Positions 1 through 7,982 of a stretch of DNA of 14,486 bases are shown one piece after another. How positions within the stretch are numbered: position 1 is the first letter of the stretch; each line of letters begins with the position of its first letter. The position numbers were made by a program, and so were the translations under genes. The notes beneath the pieces are model-generated. The model saw nothing but the letters and a program-made list of their open reading frames with translations, ran no database searches and was not told the origin of the DNA. Origin of the DNA: Candidatus Thalassarchaeaceae archaeon (GTDB lineage Archaea; Thermoplasmatota; Poseidoniia; Poseidoniales; Thalassarchaeaceae); assembly GCA_013330385.1 (NCBI GenBank), contig DUIL01000158.1:1-14486 (forward strand). The letters run 5' to 3'.

Positions 1-2562
1 AATCGACCCAATCATTACAGTCACTAGTGACAGGGACACCCCTCCAGAATCCATTACAAGCCATTGCATTGCTACGGTAAACCCTACTGGGATAGTTGTA
101 AGTATGGCATAACGGACGTCTCTGAATACCATTGCCAGTGTGAAAATCGTGAAACCGAGGGCGAATGCCAAGGATGTCCATTGTGAGTCGACTATCAGTT
201 TGTTAACTTCGATAGTTACCGAGGCTACGCCAATCAGCGAGTCGCCAGCTACCTCAATAGGATTGGATGAGTCGCCAGCTGCTTTAGCCCATGAGTTGAT
301 TTGCTCGGTGGTCTTCTCTGTAGCCTTTACATCCATGAAAGGCATGTCAATGTAAATTAGCGTCTTCTGATAATCAGGGGAAATGAATAGCTCCCGCATC
401 TCCTCGGTCATACTATTGTAAAACACATACAGAAGGAAATTCTGAATCTGCCTGCCACCATCGTCTTCTTGAGCATCGAGAGTATCGAGTACTGTCCAGA
501 ATGAAACGTTGCCAGTTTGCCCTCGGTTGAAAATCAAATCTGCAAGCTCTTTGATTGGATCAGGAAGAGGTTGGTCTTCGATCAAATCATTAATCGGTGT
601 ACCGGATACATTCACTCCAACAGCAATCGCCTTCATCAAAAATACGATAGATACGGCAGTAGCGTTGTCAACATTATTGCAATTAGTCTCTAACTTCTCA
701 ATACCTTCCAAATTCGCATATGGGTGTTCTGCAGTCAAGCCTCCCAAACCCAATTCGGGATCTGCACGAATATCTGCTTTGACAAGGAGGAATCCAGGTT
801 GGCCTGCCTCAAACTCCTCTGAATACACTGCCATCTTCTGTACGGCGCCAACATCGTTAGGAGCCATTTTCAATAGATCGATATTTTCTTCAACATTGTT
901 TCTATTGTATCCTGCAGAAATTAGCATCAAGGAAAGGAAAATTACCAATGTTAACTTTGACCATTTAATAGGAATATTTACTGCAGCGACGAAGATCTTG
1001 GGTGGAGGATGAGACGGCTTTTTCAAGTCGAGGAGAATGGTGAGGTTGGGCACCATTATCATAGTCAAAACGTAAACTACGACGATTCCTCCGGCCAAGG
1101 CCCAACCAACGGTTTGAATCGGTTTCATAGGTGCGAATGTTAGTGAAATGAAACCAATTATTGTCGTCATGGCGGAAAGAAATACCGCACGCCCGGTTGA
1201 ATTGAGTGCGACGGACATTTTTTCTTGTGGTGTGCCTTTGGATTCTGCATATCTGTTAGTAATGTGTAAACCATAAGAAACCCCAAGAGCCAGGACTATA
1301 GGGCCAACGAGGATTACAGTCATTGTGACTTCGTAGTCTAATAATCCAATCAGCCCCAAGGTGACCCAAACAGCGCAAAGTGTAGGCAATCCAGCAATAA
1401 TGATGACTTTAATTCCCTGGACGAAACGGATTCGACCAGTTTGCAACAAATCACAATGGAATATAAACAACCCCAATGCAACAGCCGCTCCGCCGACCGG
1501 GAACACTTCCCAGAATAACTTGAATGATTCCTCAGTTACCGCATTTGTAAGGGGTGCTGGCCCAGTAAGTGTCATGGTTAGGGAGATCTCGCCCCAACCT
1601 TCTTCCTCTGAGACCTTGTCGATCCGTTCTTGTGTAAGATCAACGATAGTTCCTACAGTCATATTTTCTCCCAAATCATCCGCAATGCCAATAATTATCA
1701 CGGCCCGGTTCCAAAAGAACGCTCGTTCAGCTTCCTTGATTCCGTCTCCATCCAAATCCCGACCGACATCTCGAACAAGCTTATCGAGAGCGTTCTGGGG
1801 CATCTCCTGTAAGATCTGATCAACTCGTTCTTGCTCGTCGGGAATTGCATAATTTCCAATTAGGTCACTTTGAGCATCAATAGTGTCGTTAATCTCGTCG
1901 GAAAGTTGTTGGTTTCCTGTAGCTTCTGCTAATCCAGAAAAGAATGCTTTGACAACCCTGCCACCACTCGAGTTAACTTCCTTTATCACGGTGGATATAG
2001 AAAGGACGTATACTACATTGTCTTCTTCGCCGCCATCGTTCATTACAGGATTCAGCTCTCTTTCGATCCTGTCGATTTTGTTGAGAATTGGAATCTCAGT
2101 AACGTTATTTTCCTCTGATTCAACGTAAATAACCATGACATTCGTAGTCCAATCCTGCTCGACTTGAGCAATCAGGTTCTTGACGCTATCTGGCTTGTCA
2201 TCATTTGGAAGATAGACCTCCAAATCTCCGTTTACGTTTAGGGCAGGTTCGGTATTACAGAAGCTGTATTCGAATCCGTCCCTGCAGTCAATAATTCCAG
2301 AATGAGGGAGTAGAAGAATTGTAAATACGAGTGAAATAGCGACTGCACTTTTTGGAAACATGGTAAGTAACGAAGCAGCATTAGTCTCGTCCATTTTTCT
2401 TCTGAAAAGGTTAGGCAGCCTAGCCAGTGATTTCTGCGCTCCACCCGCATCAATGGATCTAATCTTATTACCAACATCCGTGGCCTTCTCTAGCCCCTTA
2501 GAATATGTAGAAGTGAAGCGAGATTTACTCGATTTACCTTCTCCCACGTCGTCCCTTTGCAT
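1..2562 (-). CDS. RND superfamily / MMPL-type exporter, C-terminus cut by window edge
   Basis: Reading the minus strand from ATG at 2562 gives 854 codons without a stop down to base 1, so the gene is partial at its 3' end. A polar N-terminal tail (about 65 residues) precedes TM1 (about 70-86). A large, probably extracytoplasmic domain follows (about 88-345), then a TM cluster (about 350-510). This cluster carries SYGLH (429-433) just before NRYAE, followed by a TGRAVFLSAMTTIIGF stretch; both fit the MMPL/RND 'YGxH...R' and 'TT..GF' signatures. A second half repeats the plan: a TM near 530-550, a loop to about 785, and TMs from about 790 to the edge. The second set of C-terminal TMs lies outside the window. 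RND/MMPL proteins are proton-driven exporters of lipids, hydrophobic compounds or drugs; the substrate here cannot be read. The start is the only ATG after the upstream in-frame stop; a TTG four codons upstream is possible. Loop 1 holds a DxDGDG motif (269-274). Confidence 0.87.
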   Translation of the reverse strand, partial: MQRDDVGEGKSSKSRFTSTYSKGLEKATDVGNKIRSIDAGGAQKSLARLPNLFRRKMDETNAASLLTMFPKSAVAISLVFTILLLPHSGIIDCRDGFEYSFCNTEPALNVNGDLEVYLPNDDKPDSVKNLIAQVEQDWTTNVMVIYVESEENNVTEIPILNKIDRIERELNPVMNDGGEEDNVVYVLSISTVIKEVNSSGGRVVKAFFSGLAEATGNQQLSDEINDTIDAQSDLIGNYAIPDEQERVDQILQEMPQNALDKLVRDVGRDLDGDGIKEAERAFFWNRAVIIIGIADDLGENMTVGTIVDLTQERIDKVSEEEGWGEISLTMTLTGPAPLTNAVTEESFKLFWEVFPVGGAAVALGLFIFHCDLLQTGRIRFVQGIKVIIIAGLPTLCAVWVTLGLIGLLDYEVTMTVILVGPIVLALGVSYGLHITNRYAESKGTPQEKMSVALNSTGRAVFLSAMTTIIGFISLTFAPMKPIQTVGWALAGGIVVVYVLTMIMVPNLTILLDLKKPSHPPPKIFVAAVNIPIKWSKLTLVIFLSLMLISAGYNRNNVEENIDLLKMAPNDVGAVQKMAVYSEEFEAGQPGFLLVKADIRADPELGLGGLTAEHPYANLEGIEKLETNCNNVDNATAVSIVFLMKAIAVGVNVSGTPINDLIEDQPLPDPIKELADLIFNRGQTGNVSFWTVLDTLDAQEDDGGRQIQNFLLYVFYNSMTEEMRELFISPDYQKTLIYIDMPFMDVKATEKTTEQINSWAKAAGDSSNPIEVAGDSLIGVASVTIEVNKLIVDSQWTSLAFALGFTIFTLAMVFRDVRYAILTTIPVGFTVAMQWLVMDSGGVSLSLVTVMIGSI

Positions 2563-2685
2563 GCGCCTCAAGTAGATGTGATTCTTGACATCCCTTGAAC
2601 CCCACGCTGCCAGTGTTGCTCTTATTGGTAATTTTTAGCATATTCATAGGTAACGGTCAAGAATACCTCACTGTGGCAATATCAA
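2563..2685. promoter_or_regulatory. Divergent upstream region between the RND exporter and valS
   Basis: This 123-base gap lies between two divergent starts and must hold both promoters. On the plus strand, a TATA-like GAATAC at 2661-2666 lies 20-25 bases before the valS ATG at 2686, the spacing expected for a leaderless archaeal transcript. On the minus strand the best AT-rich candidate is around 2625-2645, some 65-80 bases from the exporter ATG. No Shine-Dalgarno sequence is evident before either start. No RNA gene or inverted repeat is seen. Confidence 0.4.
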
Positions 2686-5193
2686 ATGGGAAAGGCTATG
2701 CGCGAGCCGATAATTTCTGACAAGCGTTGGAGTGTAGACCTTGAAAAGAGGATTCAAGAAGAACACTACATGGATGATGAATATCGCAAAAGATACTCAT
2801 TCAATCCCAATAGTGATAGGGAGCTGTTCATCATTGATACGCCTCCTCCCTACCCCAGTGGCACTTGGCACATAGGGGCTGTTGCACAATACAGCATGAT
2901 CGATGTTATTGCTCGTAGCCAACGACTACTAGGAAAGGAAGTAAGATTTCCCTGGGGTGTCGACAGGAATGGAATAAACATCGAGTTCACCGTCGAGAAG
3001 AAGACGGGGAAAAAAATGCGTAGTTACGAGAGGGGAGAGTTTCTTGAGCTTTGTTCCGCAACGATTGAGGAATTCACCAAGGCTATGAGGCACACTGCGA
3101 AAAGAGTCGGCTTATCCTGCGACTACGATAATGAATATCTAACAGACGCCCCCGACTACAGGGCTGTTTCCCAGTCAATTTTCGTAGACCTCTTCAAGAA
3201 GGGGGAAATTATTGAGGACTTGCGACCAAACATATACGATCCCGTAGAGGGAACTACAATTGCCGAGGCAGAGGTACAACGAATCAGTAGGGAAACACTG
3301 TTGTGCGACGTGATTTGGGAAACTGAAGACGGAGAATCCGTAGTTATTACCACGACAAGGCCAGAACTCATTTGTGCTTGTGGTGTAGTTGTCGTGCATC
3401 CAGATGACCAAAGATATTCCCACCTTGTAGGAAAGCGCATCAAAATGCCTTTGCCCGTTTCCAATCGTGATGAAACCGTTGAAATATTGGCACATCATTC
3501 AGCTAAGATGGATTTTGGAAGCGGGGTCCTAATGATTTGTTCTTTTGGCGATCAAAACGATGTTGCTGTTTTCAGGGAGCTCGGTTTGCGCCCGTTTGCT
3601 GCAATTGATTTAGATGGGAAGATGACCAATATCTCCGGCCCGCTCCAAGGGATGCCCGTCGATGAAGCAAGGAAGTCTGCAATTGAAATCCTCCGTACTA
3701 CAGGAAAGATTGAGGCTACACACGAAAGGCTCCAAGAGGTTCCCGTCAGTGAGCGAGGTGGAAATCCTATCGAAATCATTCTACTCAAAGAATGGTATGT
3801 TCGACAAACTCATATTCTTGATAGGCTACAGAATTTATCTGATCAAAGTAAATTTATTCCTGAACGGAACCGTCAATTTTTGCATGATTGGATGGATGGC
3901 ATAACAATTGATTGGCCCATAAGCAGGCGACGCTGGTACCATACGGAAGTTCCAATTTGGTATTCAGAAGACGGCACCAAGGTCGTCGTACCTCCAAGGG
4001 GAGTATATGTTCAGCCATGGCGAGAGGAGCCACCTGATGACTCGGAAGTATTAGATCGCAATACAAAGGAAACCCTTGGTCAATTCTCGGAAATTTCTTC
4101 GAGCCTTGGTATTTTGACCGGGGAGGAAAAGGTATTCGACACTTGGATGGATTCATCTAACTCTAACCTATTCGTCTCAGGGTACATCAGTAATCCCGAT
4201 CTTTTCGAAAGGGCGTTTCCGACTTCAATTAGGCCACAGGGCAAGGAAATTGTTCGTACATGGCTATATTACACTCTACTCAAGAGTGCATTATTGCTCG
4301 ATAAACCCGCCTTTGAGAATATCTGGGTTGACGGACTTGGGATGGATCCATGGGGCCGCAAGATGTCAAAATCACTTGGTAATGGAATCGATGCAAACTC
4401 AGTCTTGGAATGTGGGGCTGGAGGTAGGACTGGCTCATGGAAGATCAAAGGTCCCGATGGAAAACAAGTTCAACTCACTGCAAACAAGATTGGTAGTGAA
4501 TGCTTCCGCTTATGGAAGGCATGCGACGCTCAGGTTGGCGATGACTTCCATATCAACCCTGAAGAGATTGAAACCAAGTATTACGGGGTATTGACTAAGA
4601 TTTTCAACGTTGCTCGTTTTGCTAGCCAATTCGATGTACCTGGTAATTTGGATAACAATCCTCCTGAGATTGAATTCGAGGATAAGTGGATACTGGCTGA
4701 GTTCGATTCCGTACTTTCGAATGTTGAAGGATATTGGTCCAATATTGATATTTACAATGCTGCTCAGGCCATTAAGTCGTTCGCAACCGGTATCTTCCCA
4801 AGCCACTGGCTTGAGATGGCGAAATCTAGATTGTACAATGATGACCAATCTGCAAACTGGACATTGCACCGAATTGTGAGAGATTTACTTAGCTCATTCA
4901 CTCCCATTTGCCCCTTCTTCACTCATTACCTCAGTATGACTATTTATGGTCAAAGCTCCACTGACGTACGGAAGTTCCCACGAATCCATCCCTCGATAGT
5001 TGGTAATGCCCATACCGAACTACAATCATTGACGGATCAAATTATCAATTTTAACTCAATGATTTGGAAGCTCAAGAAGGATAACAGTCAATCGTTGAAA
5101 TCATCTATCAGTGGAATCGTTGTTCCCGATGAGTTGGTAAGATTCCATGAAACCTTCCAAGTAATGCATAACATAGTGCAAGAGTCTAGTTGA
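2686..5193 (+). CDS. valS: Valine--tRNA ligase, archaeal type
   Basis: This 835-residue class I aminoacyl-tRNA synthetase charges tRNA-Val in the cytoplasm. In order it shows: the Rossmann start with DTPPPYPSG and the HIGH-equivalent written HIGA (62-65); the editing domain with TTTRPEL (222-228) and VHPDD (237-241); the return of the catalytic core, with DWPISRRR (409-416) and DTWMDSS (485-491); IRPQGKEIVRTW (515-526); KMSKS (559-563); and a helical anticodon-binding domain to the C-terminus. From my memory of the family, the TTRPEL...VHPDD...FGSG and RPQG..I.RTW blocks resemble archaeal ValRS (for example Pyrococcus) more than IleRS or LeuRS. Oddities: the second His of HIGH is Ala; the zinc-ribbon cysteines usual between the ISR and DTW motifs are absent; about 20-27 extra residues sit at 578-604. 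The start may be ATG 2686 or 2698; 2686 has the TATA-like element at the right distance. The 3' end overlaps serA by 8 bases. Confidence 0.93.
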   Translation: MGKAMREPIISDKRWSVDLEKRIQEEHYMDDEYRKRYSFNPNSDRELFIIDTPPPYPSGTWHIGAVAQYSMIDVIARSQRLLGKEVRFPWGVDRNGINIEFTVEKKTGKKMRSYERGEFLELCSATIEEFTKAMRHTAKRVGLSCDYDNEYLTDAPDYRAVSQSIFVDLFKKGEIIEDLRPNIYDPVEGTTIAEAEVQRISRETLLCDVIWETEDGESVVITTTRPELICACGVVVVHPDDQRYSHLVGKRIKMPLPVSNRDETVEILAHHSAKMDFGSGVLMICSFGDQNDVAVFRELGLRPFAAIDLDGKMTNISGPLQGMPVDEARKSAIEILRTTGKIEATHERLQEVPVSERGGNPIEIILLKEWYVRQTHILDRLQNLSDQSKFIPERNRQFLHDWMDGITIDWPISRRRWYHTEVPIWYSEDGTKVVVPPRGVYVQPWREEPPDDSEVLDRNTKETLGQFSEISSSLGILTGEEKVFDTWMDSSNSNLFVSGYISNPDLFERAFPTSIRPQGKEIVRTWLYYTLLKSALLLDKPAFENIWVDGLGMDPWGRKMSKSLGNGIDANSVLECGAGGRTGSWKIKGPDGKQVQLTANKIGSECFRLWKACDAQVGDDFHINPEEIETKYYGVLTKIFNVARFASQFDVPGNLDNNPPEIEFEDKWILAEFDSVLSNVEGYWSNIDIYNAAQAIKSFATGIFPSHWLEMAKSRLYNDDQSANWTLHRIVRDLLSSFTPICPFFTHYLSMTIYGQSSTDVRKFPRIHPSIVGNAHTELQSLTDQIINFNSMIWKLKKDNSQSLKSSISGIVVPDELVRFHETFQVMHNIVQESS

Positions 5194-6163
5194 GTGAGTT
5201 AACCGGCCTAATGCCATCCAAAAACTCGAGTAATGTGTTTGCCATTTCGACCCCAATTCTAGCTTGGGCTTCCATGGTTGATGCGGCTATGTGGGGGGAA
5301 CCGTGGAAATCATCATGGGCAAGCAATGGGGACTGGTCCGGAGGTTCGGTTTCGAAAACATCCAAGGCCAACGAGGACAACTGTCCACTTTCCAAAGCTT
5401 TGAGAGCAGCATCCTCGTCTATGATCCCCCCCCTGGCACAGCTAATCAGATGGTTGCCACATTCAATTCCATCTGCCCCAACACCCGTCATTAGGGAGAT
5501 CCGATCTGAATTGACAATATGTTTGGTTTCTTCACTGAAGTTACAATGAACTGAAATGTGAGTACAAATTGTAAAAATATCATCCAATTCTTCGTGTAAC
5601 GTACACATTGATGGGTCTATTGATCCATTTTCGACGTACGGGTCGAATGCATGAATCTCCATTCCAAGGCTCCTTGCTGCATCTGCAACTCCTCTAGCAA
5701 TTCGTCCGAATCCGATTAGGCCCAACCTCTTACCATAGATTTCAGATCCTCGAAGTGTCTTCTTCTCCCATGAACCAGCCCGCATTGTCCTGTCAGCTCG
5801 AGGTATGTTTCTTACTGATGATAGTAGATGTCCAATCGTCAACTCTACAACACTACGTGTAGAAGCACCCGGAGTGTTGCACACTATAATGCCGTGTTCT
5901 GTTGCAGCCTCTAAATCGATATTATCTATACCGACGCCCGCCCTCCCTATGAATTGAATTCCGTTTGATTCAGTTATCGACGAAGTGATGACTTCCCTAG
6001 TCATTTTCGTGGCGCTACGTACGATGACAGCGTCGAAAGTAGATAAAACGCCACTCAGTAGGTCTGGTGGTTCGAAATGTTCCGAGGAAATTTCGTGACC
6101 GGCATCTGAAAGAATTTTCATTGCGCCATCTGACATCCCGTCGGTAATTGCAATACGTGCCAT
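5186..6163 (-). CDS. serA: D-3-phosphoglycerate dehydrogenase, short form (D-isomer 2-hydroxyacid dehydrogenase)
   Basis: This 325-residue NAD-dependent D-2-hydroxyacid dehydrogenase most likely oxidises 3-phosphoglycerate, the first step of serine synthesis. Motifs: GRAGVGIDNID (73-83), typical of SerA; the nucleotide-binding GxxGxG at 148-153 (GLIGFG); catalytic Arg244 in the ARGG segment; the Glu of FETEPP (271 or 273); and catalytic His291 in SPHIAAST. It ends soon after the catalytic domain, so it lacks the C-terminal ACT/ASB regulatory domains of long SerA enzymes and is unlikely to show serine feedback through ACT. Between the LM at 224-225 and ARGG there are about eight more residues than usual. 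The ATG at 6163 directly precedes a normal N-terminus (MARIAITDGM). It is divergent from sod and overlaps valS at its 3' end. Related hydroxyacid dehydrogenases (glyoxylate or hydroxypyruvate reductases) are the alternative; the GRAGVGIDNID block favours SerA. Confidence 0.88.
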   Translation of the reverse strand: MARIAITDGMSDGAMKILSDAGHEISSEHFEPPDLLSGVLSTFDAVIVRSATKMTREVITSSITESNGIQFIGRAGVGIDNIDLEAATEHGIIVCNTPGASTRSVVELTIGHLLSSVRNIPRADRTMRAGSWEKKTLRGSEIYGKRLGLIGFGRIARGVADAARSLGMEIHAFDPYVENGSIDPSMCTLHEELDDIFTICTHISVHCNFSEETKHIVNSDRISLMTGVGADGIECGNHLISCARGGIIDEDAALKALESGQLSSLALDVFETEPPDQSPLLAHDDFHGSPHIAASTMEAQARIGVEMANTLLEFLDGIRPVNSLN

Positions 6164-6253
6164 GTATCGTTGGCGTGGCAGATATCCATCAACATTGTGA
6201 GTGTATCAGTCGATAGAATTGTAATCTTCAACCCCCTCGCGGGTACGATAAGA
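6164..6253. promoter_or_regulatory. Divergent upstream region between serA and sod
   Basis: These 90 bases separate the serA ATG (minus) from the preferred sod ATG. Toward serA, a GGATATC element lies about 18-24 bases before the start, a plausible TATA box for a leaderless transcript. Toward sod, an AT-rich GAATTGTAATC lies roughly 30-40 bases before the ATG. An open frame extends sod upstream to 6170, but that stretch does not resemble a SOD N-terminus and occupies the space needed for the promoters. Confidence 0.35.
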
Positions 6254-6847
6254 ATGAATTTTGTTTTGCCTGACCTTGAATTTGAATACGACGCATTAGA
6301 GCCCCACCTTGATTCACTAACTATGGAGATTCACCATACCAAACATCATGCTGGATACACCGCTAAACTGAACTCTGCTATCGAAGGTACTGATATGGAA
6401 GGAAAATCCGTCGAAGAATTACTACTCGAGAATTCAGACGTTCCAGCTATACGGAACAATGGCGGTGGTTACTGGAATCACAATCTATTCTGGTCTACAT
6501 TATCTCCAGATGGTGGTGGTGAACCAAATGGTGATTTAGCCGCAGCAATAGATGATTCATTCGGATCGTTTGAGTCGATGAAGGAGCAATTTTCTAACGC
6601 AGCAATGACCAGGTTTGGAAGTGGGTGGGCATGGCTTTGTTTTTCAGATGGTTCACTGTGTATCTGCTCGACTCCAAACCAGGATAACCCACTGATGAAT
6701 GGGGGGGGAGTCCCCATCCTAGGATTGGACGTTTGGGAGCATGCGTACTACAAAAAATTCGGACCCGCCCGTGGAGAATATATCCAGGCATGGTGGAATG
6801 TTGTCAATTGGGAAGCTGTTTCTGGAAACTTTACCAACTCTATATGA
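6254..6847 (+). CDS. sodA: Superoxide dismutase, Mn-type of the Fe/Mn family
   Basis: This 197-residue enzyme converts superoxide to hydrogen peroxide and oxygen, normally in the cytoplasm. All four metal ligands are visible: His27 (MEIHHTKHH), His76 (YWNHNLFW), Asp159 and His163 (DVWEHAYY). Gln143 in STPNQD, together with Gly rather than Gln in the N-terminal GGGYWNH segment, is the residue pattern of manganese-specific enzymes; a cambialistic enzyme is not excluded. Length matches the family (about 195-210). I chose the internal ATG at 6254 because MNFVLPDLEFEYDALEPHL begins as family members do; a longer reading from 6170 adds 28 non-homologous residues across the promoter region. A run of eight G (6701-6708) encodes Gly residues in NGGGVP. 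The gene suggests an oxygen-exposed life style, in keeping with a surface-ocean archaeon. Confidence 0.95.
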   Translation: MNFVLPDLEFEYDALEPHLDSLTMEIHHTKHHAGYTAKLNSAIEGTDMEGKSVEELLLENSDVPAIRNNGGGYWNHNLFWSTLSPDGGGEPNGDLAAAIDDSFGSFESMKEQFSNAAMTRFGSGWAWLCFSDGSLCICSTPNQDNPLMNGGGVPILGLDVWEHAYYKKFGPARGEYIQAWWNVVNWEAVSGNFTNSI

Positions 6848-6908
6848 TAAGCCCCCCATGGCGAAATTAATACCGCTTCATTATTGGGTAATATGGTAAG
6901 CGCGTAGT

Positions 6909-7982
6909 GTGGTTGCATCTACAGAGGCATTGCTAAACTCTCTTCTTATTCTACTATCTCCGGTGTTTTTGGCATTACCTGTATCGTTCGCTTGGAGGTG
7001 GTGGGTTGGGATTGAGCCCGAGCAAGAACATTATCGAGAGAAGGTTAGACGAGTTCTAGATTCAGGCCTCCCCCTAATCAAATATCGATCGGAATTAGAT
7101 GCCGAAGCCAGAAAGATTCACTTGTTGTCTGACAGGCAAGCAAGAATTGAGTCCGATCTACTTCATCCCCTGAGACTTCAGCATTTCCTCCTCTTTCCCA
7201 GCCTGATATTATGGCCATTAGTTGGAATTTTCGCAGCCATCATTACCCTACCTATGATGCCATTTCTGAGATTAGTTGAGTGGATAATGATCGATAAACG
7301 CATCCTTTCGTTAGTGGCGCGTACCATACAGAGATTCACCCGCTGGGAGGTCATCGGCATCCCAAGGCTGGATCATGGTGCTAAAGAACTGGACAAGGTG
7401 TTAGCATCAATACATCGGATGCCAATTACCGTATTCCTGGGATTGTTTGCTTATCTGATTGTTTCATACATGCCATTGAGCTCTTTCCACGTGCTACTAG
7501 TAAGTGCTGCTGTCTATATTATTCTGGTTTCTGCTATTTCTGTAATCAGAGCCGCAACTGAAAGCGCTTTGGTGTTCGCTGACCCTACGCATAGGAGAAT
7601 TACCCCCATGGATTCATTTGTAGAAGACGCCCTGGGCCCGTGGGTCGGGGTAGGGTTACTTTTTCTCCTATCGCGTCAATTGATGTACGGCTCAAGCATT
7701 AGGACTGGGGAACTATTACAGGACCCGGTGGCATTCTCCATTAGCGTACTATTGGTACTCTATACTGCTACCATAATCGGGATCACTGTTGAGTTGGTCT
7801 TCTTCAGGAATAGGGGGGAATACGTTAGAACAACATTCCAGAATCAGATGGTAAGTGAGTTTGATCCAATGGTATACCTATTCACACGTAACATGGGCTC
7901 ACTCAGAATTTCACCACTTATGCCCATGTCTGAATGGGTAGATTCAGAAGAGGGGGAACAAGTTACAATCATGGATGATTGA
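6909..7982 (+). CDS. Polytopic membrane protein of unknown function (about six TM segments)
   Basis: I do not recognise this 357-residue protein. Hydrophobic segments suggest TM helices near residues 8-28, 93-120, 173-190, 193-214, 242-258 and 274-298. Between TM1 and TM2 lies a charged, Lys/Arg/Glu-rich region (about 36-90) that is probably helical and cytoplasmic. Another basic segment (128-170) follows TM2. The C-terminal tail after residue 300 is polar and ends in acidic residues. No transporter, protease or kinase motif is apparent. The start is GTG at 6909, since the nearby ATG at 6894 runs into a stop after four codons. The gene follows sod by 61 bases on the same strand. An AT-rich AAATTAATAC at 6864-6873 could be its own promoter, about 36-45 bases before the start. 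Its last 14 bases overlap the 3' end of ygfZ on the other strand. That it is a real gene is supported by its length, its coherent membrane topology and its fit between neighbours. Confidence 0.78.
   Translation: MVASTEALLNSLLILLSPVFLALPVSFAWRWWVGIEPEQEHYREKVRRVLDSGLPLIKYRSELDAEARKIHLLSDRQARIESDLLHPLRLQHFLLFPSLILWPLVGIFAAIITLPMMPFLRLVEWIMIDKRILSLVARTIQRFTRWEVIGIPRLDHGAKELDKVLASIHRMPITVFLGLFAYLIVSYMPLSSFHVLLVSAAVYIILVSAISVIRAATESALVFADPTHRRITPMDSFVEDALGPWVGVGLLFLLSRQLMYGSSIRTGELLQDPVAFSISVLLVLYTATIIGITVELVFFRNRGEYVRTTFQNQMVSEFDPMVYLFTRNMGSLRISPLMPMSEWVDSEEGEQVTIMDD

Noticed and set aside
239..280. Twelve-base direct repeat (gagtcgccagct) with a 30-base period
   Set aside because: It lies within the RND exporter and encodes AGDS twice, ten codons apart; only two copies, with no sign of an array or an att site.
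3156..3498. Open frames on the minus strand inside valS
   Set aside because: They lie wholly within a gene with strong synthetase motifs, show no recognisable domain and are shadow frames.
2686..5193. Isoleucyl- or leucyl-tRNA synthetase identity for the large class I enzyme
   Set aside because: The TTRPEL...VHPDD editing block and the RPQG..I.RTW block fit archaeal ValRS better from memory of the families; IleRS would show a DVWFDSG motif and LeuRS a different editing insertion.
6170..6253. Upstream extension of the superoxide dismutase by 28 residues
   Set aside because: The sequence does not resemble a SOD N-terminus or a clean signal peptide, and it would occupy the whole divergent promoter region.
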